Part shown: positions 44,150 through 52,275 of the stretch, piece by piece
How the letters are laid out: each line of letters opens with the position of its first letter
Position numbering within the stretch: the stretch's first letter is position 1
Source: Spartobacteria bacterium
GTDB lineage: Bacteria; Verrucomicrobiota; Kiritimatiellia; RZYC01
Assembly: GCA_009930475.1 (NCBI GenBank)
Contig: RZYC01000001.1
Location: forward strand, 160,410 to 224,409
Reading direction: 5' to 3'
Length of the DNA: 64,000 nt
Program-made: the position numbers and the translations under genes
The notes under the pieces: generated by a model
Seen by the model: only the letters and a program-made list of their open reading frames with translations
Database searches by the model: none
Told to the model about the DNA's origin: nothing

Positions 44150-45001
44150 ATGGATCATCCAACGATTGCCACGCTGGGCCCCGCCGGAACGTTTTCGGAT
44201 TTGGCGGCTCGTCATTTCAAAGAACAGTGTTGTCCCGGGGGCGAGATCGTTTATTGCGCCAATATTAAGCGGGTTTTTCAGGAAGTGGGGCGCTGTGACT
44301 GGTGCGTGGTTCCTATCGAAAACATGTCCGAGGGGTTTGTTCAGTTGTCCCTGGATCAGCTGTTACTGACGCCGTCGTGTATTTGTTATGAAATGATGTT
44401 GCCGGTCCATTTCGATTTTGTTTCTTCCTGTGCCGATCCCCTCACGCTGGAGAAGCTGTATGTTCAATTTGTGACGCAGGGGCAGTGTCTGGAGTTCATT
44501 GATAAACTGGGGTTGCCCGCGATCATTCAGACGGCATCGAATATCGAGTCGTTGAAACGCGTGCAGGATGAACCGGCCGGAGCGGGGGCGATTGTTCCTC
44601 ATCATGCTGTGACGGCGGAGATGGCCTGGCCCTGGCATGTGGAAAATGTGAACGATTTTAAGAACAATGCGACGCGATTCATTGTGCTGGGCAAAAAAGC
44701 CGATATCTATGATGTATCAAAGACATATAAAACATCGCTTATCGTTTTAGATGAAGATGATAAGCCGGGATTGCTTTGTGGAATTTTGACGGAAATATCG
44801 AAGAACAATATCAACATGACCTCCATTATTTCGCGTCCGACCAAAGCGGTCTTTGGCAAATATCATTTCTTTATCGATTTTGAAGGACATTGCGAACAGC
44901 CTGCGGTCAGAGATATGCTGGTGAGGATCCAGAAAAATTACCATGTGAAAATGGTTGGCTCCTATCCGTGCATCGACGTTTCAGGCGATTTTAATCAATG
45001 A
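44150..45001 (+). CDS. pheA: Prephenate dehydratase
   Basis: This 283-residue stand-alone prephenate dehydratase makes phenylpyruvate for phenylalanine synthesis. It opens with ATLGPAGTFSDLAARHF. The family Thr-Arg-Phe catalytic motif appears as NNATRFIVLGK near residue 177. The C-terminal ACT domain (about 195-275) starts with TSLIVLDEDDKPGLLCGILT and contains NINMTSIISRP, which should bind Phe for feedback control. AGGAAG precedes the ATG. There is no chorismate mutase domain, so this is the monofunctional form. The 3' end overlaps the convergent cstA gene by 11 bp. Confidence 0.9.
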   Translation: MDHPTIATLGPAGTFSDLAARHFKEQCCPGGEIVYCANIKRVFQEVGRCDWCVVPIENMSEGFVQLSLDQLLLTPSCICYEMMLPVHFDFVSSCADPLTLEKLYVQFVTQGQCLEFIDKLGLPAIIQTASNIESLKRVQDEPAGAGAIVPHHAVTAEMAWPWHVENVNDFKNNATRFIVLGKKADIYDVSKTYKTSLIVLDEDDKPGLLCGILTEISKNNINMTSIISRPTKAVFGKYHFFIDFEGHCEQPAVRDMLVRIQKNYHVKMVGSYPCIDVSGDFNQ

Positions 45002-46613
45002 TCCCGTCGCTTTTTTTTACCTGCGTGTTTTTCCTGTGCAGGTAAAGAAAGGCGATCCCTGATATGGTTGTGACGCTGCATCCAATGATGGTGGATGTCT
45101 GAAGGCTCATTCTAAATCCGATAGGCGCATACATAATAAATGTTATAGTGACGGCTGTCATAAATAATGCGGGCAGCGTGGCAATCCAATGGCATTTGTT
45201 GTCGCGTGCAAGAAAGACGGCCGCACTCCACAGCGTCAACATGGCCAGTGTTTGGTTGGCCCAGCCGAAGTAGCGCCAAACCAATGAAAAGTTGCACAGC
45301 GATACCAGAAAACCGACGATGAAGATGGGAATGGCGATGATCAGACGATTCAAGGCGTTGCTCTGATTGCTGTGGATAATATCGGCGATAATCAGTCGGG
45401 CGCAGCGAAAGGCGGTGTCACCGCTGGTGATGGGCAGAATGATGACGCCAAGGACGGCGATGTATCCAAAGCCGCCCAATAACGCGATGGCTGACTGCTG
45501 CACAACCAATGCGGGGGTTCCCGCCGCAATGACGCTTTGGAGATCCGATGGCGTGTCATAGAAGGTTAATGCCACAGTCGCCCAGATCAATGCAATGATG
45601 CCCTCGGCGATCATGGCTCCATAAAAAACCTTGCGCGCCTGACGCTCGGACGTGATACAGCGAGCCATAATCGGTGACTGCGTTGAATGGAAACCGCTCA
45701 ATGCGCCGCAGGACAGGGTGATAAACATCAGCGGCCAGATCGGTTTATGCTCTGGATTAACATTGGTGAAGAAGTCCATATCCGAAAGGGTATTGCCATT
45801 CTGGATGACCATAATAATGCCCACAACGACCGTACTGATAAGAACCAGAAACCCGAACACCGAATTTCCTGACTTTATCAGAAGGCCCAGCCTGGATTTA
45901 AATCGCAGCAAAAAGAAGGTGAGTAATCCGCTGATAATCACGACCACGCCGATGAACAAGCTTATATGTAATGCCGTAATGTCCATGGACTCATTGATTT
46001 TATCATAGAGCATGCCGCCTCCGATACTGATGCTCATGACAATCAGTAAACCGCCAAACAGGGGATAAATACGCCCGATGATCTTGTCGATGGGCATGAC
46101 GACGGCTGCGAAGTAATAGGCAAAAATAAGGGCGGTAAACAAATTCACCGGTCCGCCGATGAGTTCAGCGAGCAGCTTGGCCGGGCTCAAAACAAACACA
46201 ACCCCGACCAGAAGAAGAAGCAGCAGCGACATCGCCCGCATAATATACCGCATGGGCATGCCGAGTGCGTCACCCACGATTTCATTAATATTTTGACCGC
46301 GGTTTCGCATAGACGCCCAGCCACTGAAGAAATCATGGACGCCACCGGCAAAGATGGAGCCGATGACAATCCACAGCAGGCAGCTGGGGCCATAAAGTGC
46401 GGCAAGAATGGGGCCGAAAACGGGGCCGATGCCTGCTATATCCAGTAACTGAATAAAGAAAACCTTCCACGTGGGCATGGGGATGTAATCAATCCCATCG
46501 GTCATGGTCGTTGCAGGGGTGGGACGATCATCCACGCCAAATATCTTCTCAACGAATGAACCGTAAACCACATATCCAACGATTAATAAGGCGCTGAAAA
46601 ACAGAACAATCAT
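44991..46613 (-). CDS. cstA: Carbon starvation protein A (peptide/pyruvate transporter family)
   Basis: This 540-residue protein with many TM helices has the N-terminal CstA signature PTWKVFFIQLLDIAGIGPVF, then SIFAGGVHDFFSGWASMRN with GQNINEIVGDALG, and the central ALSGFHSTQSPIMARCITSE. CstA family members carry peptides or pyruvate during carbon starvation. The shorter form (540 rather than about 700 residues) is common outside enterics. An AGGAGG-type ribosome-binding site precedes the ATG. It lies 107 bp after the DUF4412-like gene on the same strand, so it may be read with that operon or from its own promoter. Confidence 0.92.
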   Translation of the reverse strand: MIVLFFSALLIVGYVVYGSFVEKIFGVDDRPTPATTMTDGIDYIPMPTWKVFFIQLLDIAGIGPVFGPILAALYGPSCLLWIVIGSIFAGGVHDFFSGWASMRNRGQNINEIVGDALGMPMRYIMRAMSLLLLLLVGVVFVLSPAKLLAELIGGPVNLFTALIFAYYFAAVVMPIDKIIGRIYPLFGGLLIVMSISIGGGMLYDKINESMDITALHISLFIGVVVIISGLLTFFLLRFKSRLGLLIKSGNSVFGFLVLISTVVVGIIMVIQNGNTLSDMDFFTNVNPEHKPIWPLMFITLSCGALSGFHSTQSPIMARCITSERQARKVFYGAMIAEGIIALIWATVALTFYDTPSDLQSVIAAGTPALVVQQSAIALLGGFGYIAVLGVIILPITSGDTAFRCARLIIADIIHSNQSNALNRLIIAIPIFIVGFLVSLCNFSLVWRYFGWANQTLAMLTLWSAAVFLARDNKCHWIATLPALFMTAVTITFIMYAPIGFRMSLQTSTIIGCSVTTISGIAFLYLHRKNTQVKKSDGIID

Positions 46614-46720
46614 GACGAAGCTCCTCCTGACAACTTAGTATCCAGACAATGGAACCACGTCTACTATTGTGCGAAAAAAAAGTCCATCGATTACGCGGAA
46701 AAACCGGCACAGGTCGAAAA

Positions 46721-47473
46721 TCAATAGAGTGCGTGTCGAAACTGCGAGGGGACGTGAAACATGGCGTCACGCATATTCATGGATCGCGGCGGAGTGGATG
46801 TTATCTTATATAACGTACGGTCATTGATATAACTAATCAGGATCATCGGAAATTTATGAATGCGCAGCAGGCCTTCCACGCGAATATCAGGTGGACTGAA
46901 TCCCAGTAAATCCAGTCCGGGAATCTGCAGCAGCTGCTGTGAAAAAACCACCGCGTTCATCAGTGTTTTTAAGTCATCCGCAGGCATATTTGGTGTAACA
47001 TCAATCAGTTGTTTTCGTGTATCATCAACGACCCATTCGTAGCGAACGCACGGTTCACCTTTCACGTTCGTGTTCCCGATGCGGCGCAATGTTTCACTTT
47101 CGGATACGACCTGTACGCCGTTATCGTCGCCGAACCAGCCGCTTACCATTTCGGAGAGTACATTGACGGCTCCTTTCACTGCGCCGTGGGCGCGGGAGAG
47201 CATGTCGGCATCCCAGTACATATAGTCATTGCGCTGATAACGGATCAGGTGCAGTGTTCCGGCACCGGAATCATAGAGCAGAGCTGCCTTTTCGCCGGCT
47301 ATGCGGGTGATGTCGGCTTTTAGTTTTCCATTATCAATGAAAACGGTGACGGGGTAATGGTATGTCGGGCTGTCGCCGCTGTATTCGGTCAAGGTTGTTT
47401 CAAACCATGTTCCTCCAAATCCAAGGGTTGGGATCAGGCATAACAGGAGTAGTAGTGCTGCAGCTATTTTCAT
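46721..47473 (-). CDS. Secreted hypothetical protein (DUF4412-like)
   Basis: This 250-residue protein has an N-terminal signal peptide (KIAAALLLLLCLIPTLGFG), followed by a beta-rich region: TWFETTLTEYSG, YPVTVFIDNGKLKADI and YDSGAGTLHLIRYQRNDYMYW. This resembles outer-membrane-lipoprotein-like or DUF4412 folds that probe a substrate with a curved sheet. No catalytic residues are evident. It is the last tight member of the minus-strand operon, 6 bp after the prenyl diphosphate synthase. The function is not known. Confidence 0.7.
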   Translation of the reverse strand: MKIAAALLLLLCLIPTLGFGGTWFETTLTEYSGDSPTYHYPVTVFIDNGKLKADITRIAGEKAALLYDSGAGTLHLIRYQRNDYMYWDADMLSRAHGAVKGAVNVLSEMVSGWFGDDNGVQVVSESETLRRIGNTNVKGEPCVRYEWVVDDTRKQLIDVTPNMPADDLKTLMNAVVFSQQLLQIPGLDLLGFSPPDIRVEGLLRIHKFPMILISYINDRTLYKITSTPPRSMNMRDAMFHVPSQFRHALY

Positions 47474-47479
47474 GGGGTC

Positions 47480-48370
47480 TCAGTGCAGACGGGACAGCAT
47501 GAATTCGGCAAGGGCTTCGAGCAGGGATGTGTCGGACTCAACGGATGTCAGTGCCGCCACGGCCTGTTCATACAAATACTGTGCCCGTTTGCGCGCCGCA
47601 TCCAGTCCGTAGAGACTGACATAGGTGAGTTTATTGTTTTTTGCATCGCTTCCGATGGGTTTACCCAGCGTTTTTTCGTTGGAGGTCACGTCCAGTATGT
47701 CGTCAATAATCTGAAATGCCAGGCCGATATGAAGTCCGTAGGCACTGACCGCATCCAGTTCGTTACTGAAGGCTGCCGATAGAATAGCTCCCATGCGGCA
47801 GGATGCCTGAAGCAGGCGTGCTGTTTTTTGGGTATGAATATAGTCCAGCAGTTCAGGTGACGCGGTGGCGTCTCCCGATTCTGAACGCATGTCTTCCACC
47901 TGACCTCCGATCACCCCGCGTGAGCCGCTGGCCGTGGCGAGCTCAGTGATTAACTGACAGGCATGATAGGGTTTGGGTGCTTCAATGCGGCCGAGAATTT
48001 CAAAGGCCATGGTGAGCAGGGCGTCGCCGGCCAGGATGGCATTGGCTTCACCGTAAACGATGTGGGATGTGGGACGTCCCCGCCGCAATGCATCGTCGTC
48101 CATGGCAGGCAGATCATCGTGAATTAAGGTGTAGGTATGGAGCATTTCGATGGCGGCTCCAACGGTGAGTGCTGTTTTTTCATTTCCTCCAAACAGCGAG
48201 GCGGTGGCCATGCACAGGGCAGGGCGAATGCGTTTCCCGCCGCTGAATATGCTGTAGCGCATGGCCTCGTGAAGGATGCCCGGCTGTTCCTCTGCAGGAG
48301 GAAGCAGGCGATCCAGTTCATCGTTCACCTGTTGTTGAGATGTAGCTAAAAAGGTGGTCAGATCACTCAT
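47480..48370 (-). CDS. ispA: Polyprenyl diphosphate synthase (farnesyl/geranylgeranyl type)
   Basis: This 296-residue all-helical prenyltransferase elongates allylic diphosphates with IPP. The first aspartate-rich motif is HDDLPAMDDDALRRGRPT (DDxxxxD) and the second is QIIDDILDVT (DDxxD). The family ending KTLGKPIGSDAKNNKLTYV follows. The DDLPAMDDD form is typical of farnesyl diphosphate synthases (IspA), so FPP is the likeliest product, with GGPP an alternative. It overlaps the acetyltransferase gene by 8 bp and belongs to the operon running from 50248 to 46721. It would use IPP from the mevalonate enzymes at the window start. Confidence 0.9.
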   Translation of the reverse strand: MSDLTTFLATSQQQVNDELDRLLPPAEEQPGILHEAMRYSIFSGGKRIRPALCMATASLFGGNEKTALTVGAAIEMLHTYTLIHDDLPAMDDDALRRGRPTSHIVYGEANAILAGDALLTMAFEILGRIEAPKPYHACQLITELATASGSRGVIGGQVEDMRSESGDATASPELLDYIHTQKTARLLQASCRMGAILSAAFSNELDAVSAYGLHIGLAFQIIDDILDVTSNEKTLGKPIGSDAKNNKLTYVSLYGLDAARKRAQYLYEQAVAALTSVESDTSLLEALAEFMLSRLH

Positions 48371-49106
48371 TATCCGGTTCCAGTTTTTTGATGACCCGTG
48401 CAGGGACGCCGCCCGCCATAACGTGGTCGGGCAGGGATTTATTTACTACGGCAGCCGCGGCAATGACGCAGCGGGAGCCGACTGATACACCGTCAATGAC
48501 GGTAACTCTGGCACCGAGCCAGCAGCTTTCGCCAATGACCGTGGGCGTATCGGCATGGGTTCCGTTTTGCTTGGAGAAGGGCGTCGCATCAGTATAATCG
48601 TAGGTTCCGCCACTGAGAATATAGGTATAAGCACCGATCATGGTATCCTTTTTGATGACCAGATCATGACTGGAGAAAAGGGTGCAGTTGGACGAAATAT
48701 TGACATTGTCCTCGATGCGGATGTTGCCGTTCTTGCAGTAAATCAAGGAGTTGCGTCCGATGTAAACTCCGTTGCCGATGGTAACCCCGTCATTGGTTGT
48801 GCCTTTGGCATCCAGCATTACCTGGTCGTCGATGATCACCTTGTCGCCGATGTGGATTTTATGGGGATGACGCAATGTCAGATTGCGCCCGAACACGGTC
48901 TTTTTCCCGATATGCGTAAACATGGATGGGAAAAAAAGGCGACGCAAAACCAATCCGGCGGCGCCCTGCATTCCATTAAACAGCATGAGCAGCATTTCGC
49001 ATTTTGCGACATGACCAAGCGACGTATCGCCATACATCATATTGCGATACTGTGTGAAGGCGCTACCCGACGTGACGTCCTTCACCTTGAACTGTGTCTG
49101 ATTCAT
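48363..49106 (-). CDS. Left-handed beta-helix acyltransferase (hexapeptide repeat)
   Basis: This 247-residue acetyltransferase of the WbbJ/maltose-O-acetyltransferase type has hexapeptide repeats: IGDKVIIDDQVMLDAKG, IGNGVYIGRNSLIYCKN, IEDNVNISSNCTLFSS and IGESCWLGARVTVIDG. SSHDLVIKKD provides the putative catalytic His, and a C-terminal VMAGGVPARVIKKL is a family ending. It probably transfers an acetyl group from acetyl-CoA to a sugar or other surface molecule. The acceptor is unknown. It starts 8 bp after the 2TM gene and overlaps the prenyl synthase by 8 bp. Confidence 0.85.
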   Translation of the reverse strand: MNQTQFKVKDVTSGSAFTQYRNMMYGDTSLGHVAKCEMLLMLFNGMQGAAGLVLRRLFFPSMFTHIGKKTVFGRNLTLRHPHKIHIGDKVIIDDQVMLDAKGTTNDGVTIGNGVYIGRNSLIYCKNGNIRIEDNVNISSNCTLFSSHDLVIKKDTMIGAYTYILSGGTYDYTDATPFSKQNGTHADTPTVIGESCWLGARVTVIDGVSVGSRCVIAAAAVVNKSLPDHVMAGGVPARVIKKLEPDNE

Positions 49107-49114
49107 GCGTAATC

Positions 49115-49399
49115 CTAGGATTTATCTTTTTCGCGCCGTATTTCTTTGTCCACCATACGCTTTTCAATGCTCTCAGAGAAGCCCATCATGCGCACGCCCT
49201 GCATAGCCAGTCCGAGTCCCCAAAAAATGGTTACCCAGTAAAACCACAGCTGATCCGGCGACGTCATCAGATTGATGATCAAAAGCACCACGTTCACAGC
49301 GATGTAGACAAATAGCTGATAGATAAACGCCGCTTTATGCCGTCCGCGTTTTACCGCCTCCGCATAGCGCGGATCATTATGACTGTTGTTTTCATTCAT
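49115..49399 (-). CDS. 2TM domain-containing small membrane protein
   Basis: This 94-residue protein has two TM helices (KAAFIYQLFVYIAVNVVLLIIN and FYWVTIFWGLGLAMQGVRM), flanked by charged ends RYAEAVKRGRH and KRMVDKEIRREKDKS. The arrangement fits the small 2TM domain family that is often found as a single protein or fused to histidine kinases. No enzymatic residues are seen. It is translated 15 bp after the ferredoxin-nitroreductase gene, in the same operon. Confidence 0.75.
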   Translation of the reverse strand: MNENNSHNDPRYAEAVKRGRHKAAFIYQLFVYIAVNVVLLIINLMTSPDQLWFYWVTIFWGLGLAMQGVRMMGFSESIEKRMVDKEIRREKDKS

Positions 49400-49414
49400 C
49401 GTTGGTTTTCCTGT

Positions 49415-50248
49415 TTATAAGATCGTGGTCACGCGCAGACGTTTGGCTGCCTGATCCCGCTGTACGCCGCGAAAATAACGAACCGCCGGATTCCCGAACA
49501 GCATGGGGTAATAGGCCTGACAGGATTCAGCAATGCCAAAATCTTTTTTCAGTTCAGGACAAACCATCATGGCCATTTTGATCATGCCGCACCAGGTGGT
49601 TCCCAAGCCGGCACTTTGCGCCATCAGTTCGAAATAGGCCAAAGCCAGACTCAGATCCACCGTTGGTTCATACTGTCCTTTGGGCATGCTGATGATCAGC
49701 ACATGTGGCGCACCGCGAAAGATAATGTCGCCGCCCTGTTCAAAAAAGGCGGGCACAGCCATTTTTAGATATTCGAAATGATCGGGAATCTGTCCGGCTT
49801 CCAAGGCGCCTTTCAGCGCGTTCATGCTTTTATTACGAAAGGCGTCCATGACCGAGATGTCGTCGATATACGAAAACTGCCAGCCTTGATTGTTCACCGC
49901 GCTGGGTACGTTGGAAAGATCATTAATCAATCGATCCAATAACACGGGGTCGACGTTTTCACGTTTGTACTGGCGAACACTTCGCCGCCCGCGAACCAGT
50001 GTTTCCATCTGCTCCAATGTCGGGACGTGACCCGCTCCCAGCGGCAGACTGTCTTCCGGACGAAAGCCGTCATAGGTCAGCGCACCCGTCGGACATACTG
50101 CCAGGCAACGCTGGCAATGCATGCAGCTTGATTCTTCAGTAACAAACGGAACAGCCGTTCCTTCCTGCCGGATAATCTGAGTTGGACAATCTTTTACGCA
50201 TTGTCCGCAACGGGTGCATTTTAGGTCGTCAATTGTTAACAAGCTCAT
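49415..50248 (-). CDS. Nitroreductase-like flavoprotein with N-terminal 2[4Fe-4S] ferredoxin domain
   Basis: This 277-residue fusion has an N-terminal ferredoxin domain (about 1-65) with two four-Cys motifs, CTRCGQCVKDCPTQI and CMHCQRCLAVCPTGAL. A nitroreductase FMN domain follows: RGRRSVRQYKRENVDPVLLDRLI, VPSAVNNQGWQFSYI and GLGTTWCGMIKMAM. The fusion suggests electron flow from a ferredoxin donor to an FMN that reduces an unknown substrate. This architecture is typical of anaerobes. It is the first gene of the minus-strand operon, with a divergent 545-bp region before it. Confidence 0.9.
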   Translation of the reverse strand: MSLLTIDDLKCTRCGQCVKDCPTQIIRQEGTAVPFVTEESSCMHCQRCLAVCPTGALTYDGFRPEDSLPLGAGHVPTLEQMETLVRGRRSVRQYKRENVDPVLLDRLINDLSNVPSAVNNQGWQFSYIDDISVMDAFRNKSMNALKGALEAGQIPDHFEYLKMAVPAFFEQGGDIIFRGAPHVLIISMPKGQYEPTVDLSLALAYFELMAQSAGLGTTWCGMIKMAMMVCPELKKDFGIAESCQAYYPMLFGNPAVRYFRGVQRDQAAKRLRVTTIL

Positions 50249-50793
50249 GGGTGACCTCTATAGTTTTGTATATGTGTGATCGAAAATATAGCCATATTCT
50301 GCGTCTTTTGCCTGTTTGGCGCAATGATAACAATGCTTTATTTTAATTTCTACAGCGTCAGTCACCCATACGGATGGCCATGAGGTAGTTATTAACAATG
50401 GATGGTGTACAGAATTAATTCAATCCCAAATATGTTCATTTTAAAAATGTTGTAAACATCTCTTTGTTAAATTGATATGATATTAAAAATATATTGTTAA
50501 CATAGTTCCTGTTGTGATTGTTAATAACTCTGGTGATATTGTTAAATACTTGTTGCGATCCCTGCTATTTAGGCATCTCGAGTTGTTCGTAACATTTGAA
50601 ATGCTGTACCTGCGAAAATCGGCATGAACGATTCAGTCTACAAATAGCAACACGAGTGTGCAAGGGAAAATCTATAATAAGTCTGATTAATTATTTATTA
50701 TTATCAATCAGGCAAAAAACCATTTCAATGTTATGAGTTTACTGCTACTCTCCCAGCTCTTAATGATTGAGTTCGGATCCGCAGGAGTAATAT
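50249..50793. promoter_or_regulatory. 545-bp divergent intergenic region with TTGTTAA array
   Basis: This AT-rich region lies between the nitroreductase (minus) and nucleoside transporter (plus) genes. TTGTTAA occurs at 50464, 50494, 50518 and 50539, with an inverted copy at 50392-50398. It also holds AT-rich element copy 6 at 50669-50700 and the transporter ribosome-binding site GCAGGAG. I see no open reading frame of note and no RNA gene. Confidence 0.55.
50669..50700 (+). repeat. AT-rich dispersed element, copy 6
   Basis: TATAATAAGTCTGATTAATT is preceded by AAAATC, and this is the best match to the family consensus. It lies about 95 bp before the nucleoside transporter start. Confidence 0.65.
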
Positions 50794-52035
50794 ATGACTA
50801 TATACAATCTAATCAGCCTTGTCGGCATTGTTGTGATTATCGGTCTTGCATTTCTTTTTTCCACAAACAAAAAACAAATCAAATGGAGGCCCGTGTTTAT
50901 CGGGTTGTTTTGTGAATTTCTGTTTGCCTTTCTTATTATGCGCACGGAACCCGGTCAGCGTTTCTTTAATTTTATCAGTGACGCGATCATGAAGGTGCTT
51001 AATTTTGCTTTTGATGGCATCAGCTTTGTTTTCGGTCCGCTTTACTCCAGCTACCCCACCAATGCGCCGTTTATTTTTGTGGCGCTGATTCCCATCGTCT
51101 TTTTCGGATCGCTAATCAATGTGATGTATCACTTTGGTATTATGCAGAAAATCGTGAAACTGATGGCTGGTCTGTTCACACGTATGCTTGGTCTCAGTAG
51201 TGCCGAAGCATTGGGCGTCGCCAGTAATGTCTTTTTGGGGCAGACTCAGGCTCCGCTTGTGGTTGCGCCGTTCGTTAAACGAATGACCACATCAGAATTG
51301 TTTCTGACAATGGTTGGTGGCATGGCTACAGTTGCCGGAAGTCTGCTTATCGCTTATGCAGCCATGGGAGCCAGGCTTAGTTATGTTCTGGCTGCCAGCA
51401 TTATGGCTGCGCCAGGTGCCATCATTATTGCCAAGATTATGATTCCCGAAACCGAGGTGCCGGAAACGGCGGCCGGCGGTGCAGAAATATCCGATGATGT
51501 GGAAACCGTTAATTTCCTCGAAGCCATTGCCACCGGAGCGCAGGACGGGTGGAAGGTTGCCATTGGAGTCGCTGTGATGTTGCTGTCCTTTGTATCTGTT
51601 ATTTATTTCCTTAATTACCTCATTGGCTTCGCCAGTTATCATGTTGCCCATTTATTTGGGGCGGATTTTAGACTGACCCTTGATATTCTGCTGGGTTGGT
51701 TGTTCACTCCCGTTGCCTGGATTCTTGGCGTACCCGTTGCCGATGCTCATAATTTTGCTGTTCTCATTGGCGAAAAAACAGCTTTCAATGAATTCATTGC
51801 TTACGGAAACCTTAAGGATACTGTTCTGTCTCCGCGTGCCTATATGATGGTTTGTTTCGCTCTGACCGGTTTTGCCAATTTTTCATCGATTGCTATTCAG
51901 ATTGGCGGACTAGGTGAAATTGCTCCCTCCCGTCGTCAGGATATCGCCCGTTTAGGTCTCAGGGCTGTTTTGGCAGGAGCCATGACAAATCTCATGAGTG
52001 CAGCTATTGCCGGGGTTCTATACATGGGAGAATGA
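50794..52035 (+). CDS. nupC: Concentrative nucleoside transporter (NupC/CNT family)
   Basis: This 413-residue membrane transporter takes up nucleosides with Na+ or H+. The CNT core is visible: SSAEALGVASNVFLGQTQAPLVV (Gln and Glu line the substrate site) and GGMATVAGSLLIAYAAMG, then PRAYMMVCFALTGFANFSSIAIQIGGLGEIAP near the C-terminus. About eight to ten TM helices are predicted. GGAG precedes the ATG. A palindrome with a T run at 52079-52102 serves as its probable terminator. Nucleobase and nucleoside uptake recurs at 40141 and 52276. Confidence 0.9.
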   Translation: MTIYNLISLVGIVVIIGLAFLFSTNKKQIKWRPVFIGLFCEFLFAFLIMRTEPGQRFFNFISDAIMKVLNFAFDGISFVFGPLYSSYPTNAPFIFVALIPIVFFGSLINVMYHFGIMQKIVKLMAGLFTRMLGLSSAEALGVASNVFLGQTQAPLVVAPFVKRMTTSELFLTMVGGMATVAGSLLIAYAAMGARLSYVLAASIMAAPGAIIIAKIMIPETEVPETAAGGAEISDDVETVNFLEAIATGAQDGWKVAIGVAVMLLSFVSVIYFLNYLIGFASYHVAHLFGADFRLTLDILLGWLFTPVAWILGVPVADAHNFAVLIGEKTAFNEFIAYGNLKDTVLSPRAYMMVCFALTGFANFSSIAIQIGGLGEIAPSRRQDIARLGLRAVLAGAMTNLMSAAIAGVLYMGE

Positions 52036-52078
52036 TCTTTATTTTGAAGTTACACCAGCAATCGTGTGTCTAAGAAAA

Positions 52079-52102
52079 GTTCCAATCCTTGGAACTTTTT
52101 TT
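52079..52102 (+). terminator. Palindrome GTTCCAATCCTTGGAAC plus T7, acting as a terminator
   Basis: The 17-bp palindrome 52079-52095 belongs to the same family as the three triplets, but as a single unit. It is followed by seven T residues, 44 nt after the transporter stop. The hairpin-plus-T-run form is that of an intrinsic terminator. Confidence 0.75.
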
Positions 52103-52160
52103 GTCCCCAGTTTCACAAGAACCGGCCATTCTATCCATTGGAGCATATTTATTCAAGATA

Positions 52161-52190
52161 ATATCTATAGTAAGTCTGATTTATAATATA
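52161..52190 (+). repeat. AT-rich dispersed element, copy 7
   Basis: ATCTATAGTAAGTCTGATTT followed by ATAATATA lies 59 bp after the transporter terminator and upstream of the truncated NCS2 permease. Confidence 0.6.
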
Positions 52191-52275
52191 CTAATTACGA
52201 TTATTGTTTATATTTTGTCGCGTCATGCCTATATTCGCGATTCTAGCTGGTAATGGTTTGAAGGAGATTGTGGCA

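Noticed and set aside
50249-50793. AT-rich region with TTGTTAA repeats as a replication origin
   Set aside because: No DnaA-box-like TTATNCACA cluster, and no dnaA, dnaN or gidA gene nearby.
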